Source of the DNA: Glandiceps talaboti
Lineage: Eukaryota; Hemichordata; Enteropneusta; Spengelidae
Direction: 5' to 3'
DNA length: 64,000 nucleotides
NCBI RefSeq assembly: GCF_964340395.1
Contig: NC_135552.1
Location: 24,611,681 to 24,675,680, forward strand
Below are positions 1 through 18,700 of this stretch, piece by piece. A program made the position numbers and the translations under genes. Positions within the stretch are counted from its first letter, which is position 1. Every line of letters starts with the position of its first letter. The notes under the pieces were generated by a model. That model was given only the letters and a program-made list of their open reading frames with translations, did not search any database and was not told the origin of the DNA.

Positions 1-716
1 TTCAGCAAATGAACACCTATTGTTAGCATGGACATATGGATAAACATTTTTAAAAACTGTACAGTTCTGCTACAACGCCATTGGCGGTATTTTTTTTTTG
101 TTCTTAGACTATTGCAATAGTTTGACCCCCCCCCCATGAGCCATTCTCGAAGCAACCCCCCCCCCCCCACAAATTAAAAAGTTGCGATTACCCCCTCCCC
201 CATCATCCTTTGGAGACACAATACATTCCATTTTTGCTCGTCCTGCCAATGCTGTATTCTCCATGGCAATGTACGGTACACACTGATAAACTACATTTAA
301 TAATAGTAACATTAAAAGTCGACTCCAGAGTTCATAAGAGAACTCTTTATAAAATAGATGTGGCCTTTTTTGTAAGGGGAAATCTCACATATCACATTTA
401 GCTCTAACCTAGTAGCGATTTTCCTTTCAATCTTGATTTTGGCCATTGATGTAATAGTTACTAATACAGCCGACCAGAAATTACTTCTTCTTTTTTTCTT
501 CTTTTTTCGGGGGGGGGGGGAGACATACATCAACTGTAATCGCTGCTGATGGGTTGGATGTTGGAGAGGGTGTCCCTCCTGCGGGGAAAACATTTTAAAA
601 ATCAAGACATGTAGGAAGCCATTTAGAGGCATAAAATATCAAATCATATACACATGCATGTGTAACACTCCTTTTCTCTCCTGTCATGCACTTTTGAATA
701 CTAGTAAGCCTTTCAG

Positions 717-867
<151 letters not shown>

Positions 868-1251
868 AATACACACATAAAATGAAAGAAGACGAGACTG
901 TTGTTTCATATGGATTTACACTACAGTCCGTTTCACCAAAAGGATCATCAGGTGGTCTTGTTGCTCGAAGCTTCGCCTTACTACATCAACAAAATGTTAG
1001 CCCTATGTGATCGATGAGGGCGCACAGTACTGGGCTAGGGATACTCGGACACGGTAGTATATGAGTACAATTATGCAGTAGATATAGTCTAGTGGACTAG
1101 CTGACTATGTGTACAGTGCAGTCAGGTGCTAGGTGGGGTACGGTCATTAACGGCTAGGTGTAAACAAAACGTGTAAATTAAGGTTACACAGTATCAAGCA
1201 AGACACACAGGAGCCGTTACACAGTGGTCCACGCTGTTGCGATCATCAGAC

Positions 1252-1253
<2 letters not shown>

Positions 1254-1326
<73 letters not shown>
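1254..1326. repeat. (TA)n microsatellite
   Basis: Pure TA run. The flank GTTGCGATCATCAGAC at 1236-1251 also occurs in the 27.6-kb palindrome. Confidence 0.97.
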
Positions 1327-1330
<4 letters not shown>

Positions 1331-2448
1331 GTTGTATTACAATACATAGATATTAATGCGTGAAAGAGGCGTTAAGGACTTCACAAACACACGAAATAGT
1401 TGCGAATAATGTTTCAAACGACGAAACTGAACACCTTAATTCAAGATACAATACCAAGGAGTACTTCATAACATTCCTGAATAAGATTGCACAGGGAAAA
1501 TCACTGAACAGAAACAACAATAAGAATATAACGTATGCTTTTATTCTGCCAAATTTTACGTACATTGCACTAATTGCAATTTGGTAAATCAAATATCCGC
1601 ATAGTGTAATATATATGCGATTCGGTAACATTTAAAAGATTCAATAATAGTAATAAAATACACGATTAAGAATCATAACTTCTGAATTATACGCTAAATG
1701 TATAGAGTTTTGTAAAAGAATATTTATATGGCCGATTTCTACGGTATACTTATCTAGCGCCAGCAACGTTGTGTACATACGATATGTGCAACTGACCACA
1801 GAGAATTAAAAAAAATATACTGACTATAAACATTAGTGTGTTTTACTTTCGACCAAGCTATCTGTCATGGGGAACAGCTTACTATTGGGAGGGGGAGGAG
1901 TTATAAAGCTAAATTTTAAATTTTAAATAACAGAATTTATCGACTGCTGCAGTCAGGATTGCAACTCGCCACTCATAACGGATATTGTAAAATATCTAGC
2001 GTCGAAGTTTTACAACTTTTAATGATAGCACTCGGTGAAAAAATAATCAATTTAAGCAAATTTCATTGGAGTGACACCCTGGTTGACCGATGCGATGTGT
2101 GAGGGCGCCCCGTCACGGCGTACTCGGGTACTTTACAGACTAACTACACAGCAATATAGTTTGCACTATGTTAATACTATGTGATATAATGTCTAAGCTT
2201 GACCTCTGACATTATAGTACAGCTGTCCCATGACATAGAGATAATCGATGAATTATATATATATATGGCAAAGTTGAACAAAAAAATCTGGAATTTATAC
2301 TCTGGTCGATGCGTGTCTACGTTACTGGTTCTGCTGTGATCGAAATATAAGTCAAAACGCTCACAAATTGTCATTACTTTCTCCGTTTATTCTTTGATAT
2401 CACTGGTTCTGGTATGATTATGTTATTCTCCAACTCTTCATTTAGCCG

Positions 2449-2659
<211 letters not shown>

Positions 2660-2793
2660 CTACATAACAACAGTCATGTTATTGATATTGAACATGCATG
2701 ATCTATGTGTATGTTGAGTGGCATTCCTGTATACCACAAAATGTGTCATTACTAAATTCTAGTTATTTCTTTTAGTTTTAAGGTCTTATAATA

Positions 2794-6375
<3,582 letters not shown>

Positions 6376-6378
6376 TTT

Positions 6379-8217
6379 CTGTAAATATACAATTGAAAAA
6401 AAAGGATTACAGCTTTTGTATTATAATTTGAATAAATATTTAAGGTGAATGCGCTTTGTGAAATTAAATAAGATTCATTCTCACAACAATTTTTCGTTAT
6501 GACGACAGTAGTGTTTAATCTTTTAAACCCTAAATGACAACACATTGTCTGAATGAAAAGTTCAATTTAGAAAAAAAAATTATGGACCTGTTAATCCACG
6601 TCATACCTATAATCCTCATTTAAAATGCATTGAGTGTCTACGTCACTAATAGGAAATAACATATTTTTAATTAACAGATTGCAAGCCTTGTTGGAGTTAA
6701 TAGTGAAACATGTTTTCCATGTATTTGCCTCTGAGTTAATGATCGTAGACAGTCTTTCCGGTAAACCTGCTTCCTTGACGTTTCATTGACCGATTCATCG
6801 GAAATCAAAATGAATATTTAACTTGAAAACACGACTTTATTATTTTCCGACCGTTTTTTTTTTTCGATTGTTTTTTGAGCAACAACAGTAATACATACGC
6901 ATAACACACTCACCGAATTACTCATCAAACCCATTAGATGTCATATGTACAATATTGTCTATTGTGTTAAACACTCATTTCCTTCAGTAAATATATATAG
7001 CTTTTTGTAACAATCGACAACAAGGAAAACAGGACATATTTACACATCACAAAGAAACCAAGAAAATAAATTCAAAGAATGAAGAACGTGAGTGTGAGAT
7101 GTGGTATATTTACTTATAAAGAGTGGTTCTTTTACAGTTGACCATCACATGGATGTACAGCCATATCGCAGAAGATTTCCTACGAACATTTTATCTTTTT
7201 GGTGACGTTTTGATAACTTCTGAGTTTTAAAGTTTTCGAATAAAGCAAAAGCTGAATTTGTTGTCTGACTTTGACATTTGATAAAGGGGATTAAACAAAA
7301 AGTTTTTTGATAGAATAACTATGCAATTGTTGCTATCTGTTGGAATCTTAGAAACTATACCCTTGTGATGTACATTTATTAGTACTTTGAGTGTTTCATT
7401 ATTCTCCTGTGTAGTATACTGCTTGAGTAATGAGATTAATATAGACACAGTGAAAAGCAGTTAACTTAAAACAAAACGTCATCTGGGTCGGCAAAAATCT
7501 CACTAACACTGCTTCATTTCAAGCACTGGCGTTACAAAACTACTTCCATTTTTTTGCATGGGCCCCTACTATCATCTTAACAAATCGTAGCCACATCGTA
7601 TATATTGTAAGACCATATAAGTTTATAGGTATATAATAGGATTAATTTACAATAATTGTACTTGAATTATTGCCATAGCAGACGGTCAGATTTGTGTGGA
7701 GCTAGACAATTAGATTTATCAATGTTAGTATGATTTGTATGGAGCCTGATGAGAGAAAATGTAACTATGATTAGTGAGACGATTTGATTTATCAATGTTA
7801 GTATGATTTGTATGGATCCTGATGAGAGAAAATGTAACTATGTTTAGTAAGATTTGTGCGGAGTCAGACGATAAAATATGGCAATGTTAGCAACATTTTT
7901 GTTGATCCAGACGATAAAATGTAGCAATGTTGGAAAGTTTTCATTCGAACCAGGCGACAATTTGTTTGTTTCCACTTAATTGGTTTCATTGTATAAACAT
8001 TTATCGTCTTTTAAAGTCTTGTTACAACATACAGTGAAATAGATAATTCTATTTCCGAGACACCCGACTTTAATAGATTGATTTAATGTTTTAGAACGAA
8101 CTTGCGACGTTTTGATGGAAGTATGGAAAGGGGTGAAAATATCACTGATTATATGATGAAGGAACGGAATGAAAGCAGACATGGGAACAAGGATGAGAGA
8201 GGGTAAAGCTTACTTAC
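6379..8217. other. Putative gene A intron 1
   Basis: AT-rich. The only structure seen is the degenerate tandem repeat at 7681-7935. Confidence 0.35.
7681..7935. repeat. Degenerate tandem repeat, about 74-bp period
   Basis: Two good copies (GTATGATTTGTATGGA...CCTGATGAGAGAAAATG) begin near 7727 and 7801. Weaker copies flank them. Confidence 0.75.
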
Positions 8218-8330
8218 CGTTAAAATGATGAGACTGTATTCACCAAGTTCCTCTGACAAAAATGTGTTCAAAGCGTATTGATTCTACCGTTATAGCTATA
8301 AGACACAGAAGGATCAGATTGATATGCACT
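8218..8330 (-). other. Candidate 5' untranslated exon of gene A
   Basis: A very good donor (AACG/GTAAGTAAG) closes roughly 113 nt that contain no ATG on the minus strand. The signal-peptide exon begins at an acceptor and so needs such a leader. The upstream end is estimated from the TATA-like box and is not exact. Confidence 0.4.
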
Positions 8331-8353
8331 GATAATTGCACTGGCTGTCTTTG

Positions 8354-8363
8354 CTTTTAAAAG
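8354..8363 (-). promoter_or_regulatory. TATA-like box upstream of gene A leader
   Basis: CCTTTTAAAAG on the minus strand, about 25-30 nt upstream of the assumed start. It is a weaker match than the box of gene B. Confidence 0.25.
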
Positions 8364-10339
<1,976 letters not shown>

Positions 10340-10856
10340 TTTGGCCGCCAAGGTGGGTTCCGATGCTTGAAACAACACAATGTGCTAAATTATCTTGAAA
10401 TTGAGGTATGCAGTCTTAAGATATAGCCTAATTACGAAAATCATTAATTGTACAAATTGTTCATTAACACTGTAAGGTTCATCAACAAACTTTATAGGAC
10501 ATATGCGTCTCCTAATGGTTAACATATGTACTAATATCATATTGAAATTGAAGAATGCATTCTTAAGATATCCTAATTACCGAAATTCATTAATTATGCA
10601 AATTATTCATTAACACTGTAAGCTAAATCAACAAACCTTATAGGACGTATGCTCCTTGGTATGGTTAACATATGCACCAAATTATATTAATTTGAAGTAT
10701 GCGTTCCAAAGATATAACCTAATTACTCAAAACCATTGATTATGCTAATTTCATTGAATGTTTACCAAAATCGAATCAGGTCTTACCATTAGCATATGGA
10801 AGATGTGTAGCAAATTTCAATATAATTGAGCCAGTCGTTTTTAAGAAAATGATGAC

Positions 10857-10923
<67 letters not shown>

Positions 10924-10932
10924 CACACACAT

Positions 10933-10975
<43 letters not shown>

Positions 10976-11020
10976 TCCCCTTTTAATACCTCCCATACCC
11001 TTACGGGAGGTAAAACGATA
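10340..11020. mobile_element. Repeat element with ~165-bp units and a (CAGA)n tail
   Basis: Three diverged units share TCTTAAGATAT, CCTAATTAC, CATTAACACTGTAAG and ATAGGAC motifs. A (CAGA)n tract follows at 10857-10976, and then a terminal segment containing CCCTTACGGGAGGT. An inverted relative lies at 55.03-55.50 kb with the same order. The layout resembles non-autonomous elements with internal microsatellites; class is not established. Confidence 0.6.
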
Positions 11021-13008
11021 AATATGATAAGACCTCCCAGCCCAACGAGTGGACTTATAAGTCACCTCAGCAGTTATTTACAAAACAATGGGTAGACAAA
11101 CAGCAAAGTTCAGTAATTCAAATAACAAGTCTTTGTGCGTCTAAGAAATGCCACTTCAATTACCTTTTGGTAATTTCTGCGATCTCACTTTTTCAATGTT
11201 TCCTATCAAATGAAGTTAAAAATAGGGAAGGCCATGTAAGGACGCAGTAAAGAAGTGATATTGATCAGGATTTTAAAAATATTATCAGGTCCATTGAGAA
11301 GTGCTAGAAAGGTGAATTAAATCTAGGTGACTGCAATGAATGTCAACATCATGGCCTTAACATGTTAAACTTTGAATCATCTGGGAAATCATCAACATCA
11401 TGGTCATATACATGTCCATAGTGTGTAAGGAAAGCATACATTTCTACGTGGGTGATTATTTATCCCTTTTCCTGTTTTGACAAGCTTCATTTCCTGTTTT
11501 TTTAACTAATCCATACCAGTTTGACTCACAAGACTTACGTCATGAAAGGATTCTAAACCTATTCATTTACACGTCTTCTCACTTCAGACGTTTAGCAAAT
11601 TATCTGGCCCAAAGGCATAATTGGACATTGTTACCAGAACAATGGCAGGTCAAGTATTACATTTTGAGACTTTGATGTTCTCGTTTTTATGGTGACATTT
11701 GTTTCTGAATTACTTTGTCTAACACATATAAAATGCAATGGGACGCATTAGAAAATCGCATGATGGAAAAAAATATTTTCCGACAGTGTTGGGGAATCTT
11801 GCTTTCTTTCAGTAACATTGTGCCTTTGAGAATAGAATAGACAAGGTAGTAACGTTAAACAACAAAGTTATAAGTACATATTAGGACATATGAGACATTT
11901 GGCTTAATACTATTGGGAACAGAGACTAAAAAAACAAGTACTATGATTGAAGATATCAGTATGATAGACTTATGTTTCAGATAATTATGTTCTGACCAGC
12001 TATAGTCGCTCTTCAATTGTATTCAAATACTTATACAATTCTCGCTACCTGCAATAGAATTCTACACATTACTGTGGAGTCAAATGGAACGAGGTCGCGC
12101 GACAAAGCGTTCTAATGTCGACAACTACACTTCCGGTCGGCTATACTAATACACAGGAATGTTTCTTTCCCATTTTCAGTAGTAGACATCTCTTGTAATT
12201 TTGCTCTGGAAAGATACTGTACATATTTAATTTTCCCACCTCCATAATTATATGAGCTTAAAACTTGCGTTTATCTTATTTGTTACAAATTAAACTGTTT
12301 GGAAGAAACATTCACGTGTATTGACATAGGCGACCAGAAGTGTAGGTGTCGACAAATGCAAGCGCGGTCGCGAGACTGCGTTCCATTTGACTCCTTAGCG
12401 ATGCATAGAATTGTATTGCAGATAGCGAGAATTCCATGTTTTAGCTATTCCCTAACTAATTCCATCCAGTCACAAATTTATACATAATAGGCAAAATTAC
12501 GTCAGAATTATTTCATGAATAAAGTAGAACCTTAAAATCAGAGATTACATCACTTTTAGCCGGTTTTTGAGCTTTTCATTTTTTGAAATACGATTTAAAG
12601 TGATCAACTGTTGGTTCACAATAGATCAATAGTGATTATATTTCTACGTGAATTGTGATGACGAATACAAAACACGTCATATTCATTAAAACTTAATTAA
12701 AACTAAATTATGCGGAAACGAGTTTATTTTGTGAACACACGATCTTTCATTGATTTTGTTCAATTCACTTTTAAGTATTGTAAATTTAGTGTTGCTTGTC
12801 AACACATCGATGTGACTGACGTGACGTGACGTTATACAAAAAACCCAGCGAAACGTAGCCAAACAACCTGTAGGTTTTCTGAAAGAACATTGGCAAACGT
12901 CATCTACTTCACATATAATTGTCTTTCTTTTACACCTCATTAAACTATCATCGAAGTATTGTGACCAACGAGTATCTTGTCTTTAGGTTGAAGCAATTCC
13001 CCCAATAA
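11021..13008. other. Intergenic stretch, nothing recognised
   Basis: AT-rich. ORFs at 12.3-12.9 kb lack splice sites, signal sequence or family motifs. Confidence 0.4.
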
Positions 13009-13032
13009 AGCAAGCAAGAAAGCAAGAAAGAA

Positions 13033-13125
<93 letters not shown>

Positions 13126-13130
13126 AAGAT

Positions 13131-13213
<83 letters not shown>

Positions 13214-13220
13214 AAAGAAA
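13009..13220. repeat. (AAAG)n-(ATAG)n-(AAAG)n compound microsatellite
   Basis: AAAG arrays flank a central GATA block at about 13056-13124. Confidence 0.97.
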
Positions 13221-13544
13221 CTTTCGACCTACCTACCCTAATTTATGAAGTCATAAACAGATATAAGTATGTTCAAGATAAATTGACTAGGTCATTAATA
13301 TGCATATTAGGTCTAAAAATATATTTTTTTTGGTAAAAATGCTTCAAAAATCTTCTCCAAAACTTCTGGGCCAATTGAGTTGAAATTTGTTGTGTAGGTG
13401 TTATTTGATGAGCAGATATGATTTGTTCAAGACAAAGTGACTGGGTCATTGTTATGCAAATTAGATCTAGAACTATAATTTGTGGTAAAAATCCAAAGAC
13501 ACATTACATACGTAGGTTGAATACATACACACATACACGCATAC

Positions 13545-13642
13545 ATACATACATACATACATACATACATACATACATACATACATACATACATACATAC
13601 ATACATACATACATACATACATACATACATACATACATACAT

Positions 13643-13695
<53 letters not shown>

Positions 13696-13716
13696 TAGAC
13701 AGACAGACAGACAGAC
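13545..13716. repeat. (ACAT)n-(ACAG)n compound microsatellite
   Basis: An ACAT array switches sharply to ACAG near 13645. Confidence 0.97.
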
Positions 13717-14210
13717 ATTATGTTTATTTCCGAAATACATTAAATTATTATGTACAGGTACAGCATTATTTGGTTCACTCTGAATCTAGCAGGAAATATA
13801 TCAAATTGCATTTGAACATGTTATCCACATCACAAGGCAAATATAGTGTGTTAGTTGTTATAATGCTTGCATCTTTTTCTCTACATATTACTAGAACCAA
13901 TTATTGAACTAAGGCTGCAATGATTTGTAATACAATTAGCATTACTCTTATTCAAAACTACTTTCATAACTAAGGCCACTTATAAATCTGTAGTGAACAT
14001 TGTCAAGGCTTCCTAGTATTAATACGACAACTTCAGTACGAAACCTATAGTTATTTATTTCCAGTGATAGTGGGAAGTATTTCTCAAACTTAGTGTCATA
14101 GCATTTCGAAATATGTGCATCGTATGGGATGGCAATTTCTATCAACCAAGTCTTTTTGTATTGTTTGTTAATGACACCAATGTCCAGACGTGTGTGTTGA
14201 TGCTGGAATG

Positions 14211-14211
<1 letters not shown>

Positions 14212-14241
<30 letters not shown>

Positions 14242-14306
14242 CATACATACATACATACATACATACATACATACATACATACATACATACATACACACAC
14301 ACACAA

Positions 14307-14376
<70 letters not shown>
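14212..14376. repeat. (ACAT)n-(AC)n-(AT)n compound microsatellite
   Basis: Three arrays in series, with switches near 14294 and 14310. Confidence 0.96.
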
Positions 14377-14533
14377 GTCTATATATATGTGTATATAAAT
14401 TATATCATGGCACATATATCATTTCGACATAATGGATATGACTTACCCAATACAAATTATATTGCATAATTACTGATATTTACTAATTAGACATTATTTC
14501 TTCCCTTGATGCTAAGAATGCCCTGAAATTGAC

Positions 14534-14560
14534 CGACGTACCAGTACCACTGGTACGTCG
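14534..14560. repeat. Perfect 12-bp-arm hairpin
   Basis: CGACGTACCAGT, a 3-nt loop ACC, then ACTGGTACGTCG. No element or gene is recognised around it. Confidence 0.9.
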
Positions 14561-14625
14561 TATTGATATGAAGGACATCAGTTGATTAGAAAATGATTGA
14601 TTAACATAATTAATGAAAATTGCCA

Positions 14626-14691
14626 ATGAATGAATGAATGAATGAATGAATGAATGAATGAATGAATGAATGAATGAATGAATGAATGAAT
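14626..14691. repeat. (TGAA)n microsatellite
   Basis: Clean tetranucleotide run. Confidence 0.96.
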
Positions 14692-15569
14692 ATTTTATCA
14701 ATGATGACTAGATTTTATAGAATTTAAAATTTGTAAAATAGTCGCGATACCATGATTCTTATGGCTTACATTTATTTGTATAGTTTGAAACTTACATAAT
14801 ACGTGACTACTCTGCATTATAAATGGATTTACCGATCATGGCATATATATCGTCACAGGTAGATCAGAACTGATTACGTAACACAATACCACCATTGATA
14901 TCATAACATATGTGTCTTACATATATCATTAATTGCGTTGTCAGAAAGGTTTCTGAAATATTAAAATGTTTATACATATGCTGCTCTAAATACATTTCTA
15001 GCATTTTTTCCATGTTTGTCTCCAAATATTGTAGTACACTTGTTGAAATATACAGAAAACAGGATAGAATCTTTATCATCTACTCCCGTGTGCAATTCAA
15101 CTGATAATGTAACTGTGACCGTCCGTACATTAGCTTGAATGAATAGAGCGTTCATCACGCTTTTCAGGGATGTATGTACACCTACTTTGTGTGTATACTT
15201 TTTGTGTCTGAACGTGTCAATGTTAATACCTTCAAATTACAAGTTACTGTGACAGGGTACAAATACCTATGGATTATTCAACGGCAGAAATTTTCAATCC
15301 TACAACAGGATCGGAAAATAAAGAAGCTGTATGAGTGTTACTCGGATAGCTAGCTAGATAGATAGCTTTGGTGATTGTCGTCGTATCAAAGTATCCATGT
15401 AACTCACGAGGTTGGCAATTTCTCTCCATCCGCGAAGGCTTTGTCTCGACCAATATTGAATGTTGGCACTTGGCGCTAATGTGTAATATCTTTACAGACA
15501 CAGTAAGGTTTCAATGTAGTATCATAATGCCCTTAAATAGGTAAGGTTCTTTTAATCGGTTACACTTTC

Positions 15570-15570
<1 letters not shown>

Positions 15571-15628
<58 letters not shown>

Positions 15629-15701
15629 CTGATTGATTGATTGATTGGTTGGTTGGTTGGTTGGTTGGTTGGTTGGTTGGTTGGTTGGTTGGTTGGTTGA
15701 T
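15571..15701. repeat. (GATT)n-(GGTT)n compound microsatellite
   Basis: GATT array with one ACTG variant, switching to GGTT near 15646. Confidence 0.96.
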
Positions 15702-18700
15702 AGGAATGTTTAACGTCGTGAAAGTAATCAAACATTGTTTTAATAATGAAGTATTTTCAATCTCCTGTCTCTGACATATTTATGGTTTCTTCAACATATT
15801 TTCGTGTTTTCACCATCTTTGTCTTAAATTACCACATATAAACAGAATGCCCCCTCCCCGTAAGGACAGAAAGACCGTTGTATCTTTTACCTTCAATTCA
15901 AGCATTTCTCTGTGTATGAAATGGCAAATGTATTGAAGCGTGAAGGAAAGTAAATAGCATCTCTACTGAATTTTCATAATAAAAGGAGAATTTGAGATGC
16001 ATGTAAACTTCATTCATATTCATTTAAACGCCAATCTAACATACAATACCGAAAATAGCATTATACAAATGATATCAAAGGTATGAAGGATTGCAATTTG
16101 CAATTTGTTAGCAAGATTTCTGAGCAACAACTGAATGATGCATCGCCTCATTTGCGAATATCATAAACTATGTTCATTATTCATTTACAGTCGTTTAAAA
16201 AATGAAAATACAAAAGATAAAACGATTATACAGATTTTGATAGGCTACTGGTATTGGTTTCTAATTTTCTCTCCACGTTTACTACAAAAAGTGACAAAGA
16301 CTGATGAAGTTACAGTAATATAAACTATAACACTAGGATACGCTCACTTAGTGGTCTGGAATTCTCTATAGTGGCCTGAGTCTGGAAATACTTGTTCACT
16401 GTTCCTGTAACCATGGATGAATTACTATTAGGGGAAAAGGATCCCATTGCCGCCCTTTGTTAAGACTGTGCGCGTCATTCATAGAGTCGTTTCATTTCCT
16501 AATGTTCAGGCGTCATTGCATTTCCTCTTACCCATGTAAACCATTGTGTGTTGTAACAGTTTGTAGCGTGTAGTAACCATGTAACCATGTAACCACTACT
16601 CCAATCAATCGATTGCAGTAGTGGTCGACAAATATTTTTTACTAACATCAAAGTGCAGCTAACATGCCATACGAGTACAGATCTAGAAGGCCTTCAGGTT
16701 CCATTTGGTCTTTGATCGGCAACTACAACTTGAGTTTTTACGAAAGCATTGTTCCTGCATGTGTCAATCTAATTATACAAGCGGGAATGTTCTTGCGAGT
16801 GAATATGTCCAATTCTTTAAATAGCAAATCCATCTTGATGTTGCAGTTGTCTAAATATGTCTCTCTGCATTATTACTTTCCGAAAACGTTCCATACTCTG
16901 CCAAAACCCTGTTATATCTCAAATTACCTATAATACTAGGTGTTACCAATATGGTATTTAACTTTGACGGCCACCGTTGTGACCATAAATTAAACAACGT
17001 TGGTCTTATCATGGTATCTTTACAGTTTGAAATAACATGTTTTTGATATTAGCCACATAATTGGAGTTATAGACACTGAATACATGGGCATAAAATCAAG
17101 TCACGGCAATACAGCTCCTCCCACCCTTTGAGGGGTCATTGACTTCAAAGATGACTTAACAATGGGAGAATATTGATTTTACCAATGATATGTGAAGAGT
17201 ACTTTGTTAATTATCTTTGCATTCAGAATAATTTTATTTTCACTTTACAAGGAGACATCTCATCGCTGAATCCCAAAAGTGATGTTTGAGTTGATGGAGT
17301 GTCTGGTCATGAATCATAACAAATGAAGTAACGGTAAATGTTTAGTCGAAAATGTCACTTGTGGTGATGGATATGGGAGGGCTTGTCCACTTTTGTCATT
17401 CAAGTCTATTTGTAGTGAATACATTAGTATTATACCTTAGTATTCGATGTAGTACCTCGATGCAATTACTCGAGTTAGGAAAAGTGAAATAGTTGTGCCA
17501 AAGAAATTTCTGTCATTGTTTTCTACTTGAAAAAAAATTATCAAGTACTACAATAGGTCCCTTCCTCTTCCAAACAACCCCAATCATTACATAAACGACA
17601 CGTTTCTTTATATCTAAATGAAATAGGTAAATTGAACCAATTCACATTTAAACGCTTCACGTACAAAGTTTGTGTTGAATAAAGCATTATTTCTGTAATG
17701 TTTGAAGGGAAAGGAAGGATATTTTGTGAACTGACTTCGCCATGAAACAAAATGAAATACGTTGGTTTCATTTACTTTTACTTATCAAAGCTGGCATCGA
17801 GCATAACCTAGGCGGAAGTGACATGTGTGCCTTGCGAGGTAACTTCCATTGGATGTGTTGTCGACTGTTTCTACTATCCTTGTTGTAACTGTATCACAAT
17901 AAAATAGGTCTACAGTACGTTTAGCGGAGGCTCCCTACCAAGATCAGTACGACACTTCTGACTAATTTCTCTGATCGGTGACTCAATAAATATGAAAAAA
18001 AAATTCGAACAAAAATCAAATTCAATTCTTAATTTGTTAAAATGAAAATGATGATTTTTAAAAAAAAAAACGTTATAAGACCTACTATATCAGGGTCTTT
18101 TTATTCGATTTAGAATATATAAAGTATTTTGGTCAATGGCAGTGCTCTCAGGATGAATTCAGTATCACAATACAACTAAAGATGTCCGTGTATCCATATC
18201 AATAATTGATTTGTCCGGCTTATAGAAATTACCGGAATAAAGTGATATATTGATAGTTTATAACGGCGGTTATATGAAATAAAGGCTTGCTTATTATTCT
18301 ATGTTAACGAAAGGAATTATCAATTAACTGCCATTGTCTTCCAAAGACTGGGGTTATTACTAAGTCTGTAATCCTGATGAGTCATCAGTCCATAATCATT
18401 ATATGTACTTAACCAATCATATTTCTCAAATATTAGAACTTACCAGTTTCCACACTCATTCCCAGGTGTATATATATGTAATCAATAATCATTGTTCGAT
18501 TCTAGTGCGTGTTTGCATGACTGGACAAATTCTCAAAACATTGTACCATTTTCAGTTTTTCCTGAATAATATAATGTTGTGGTTGTAAGACCCTATACTA
18601 GCCTTGATAATTGTACAAACATAGACGCCATGCAGAGAACATTTCCGTTGACTTTCATCAGTCAGACTCTTACCTCGTCTCTCCAATACCTGGGCATTCG

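Noticed and set aside
12686-12940. Minus-strand ORF with a Cys-containing N-terminus
   Set aside because: No signal sequence or splice sites; the Cys spacing matches nothing recognised.
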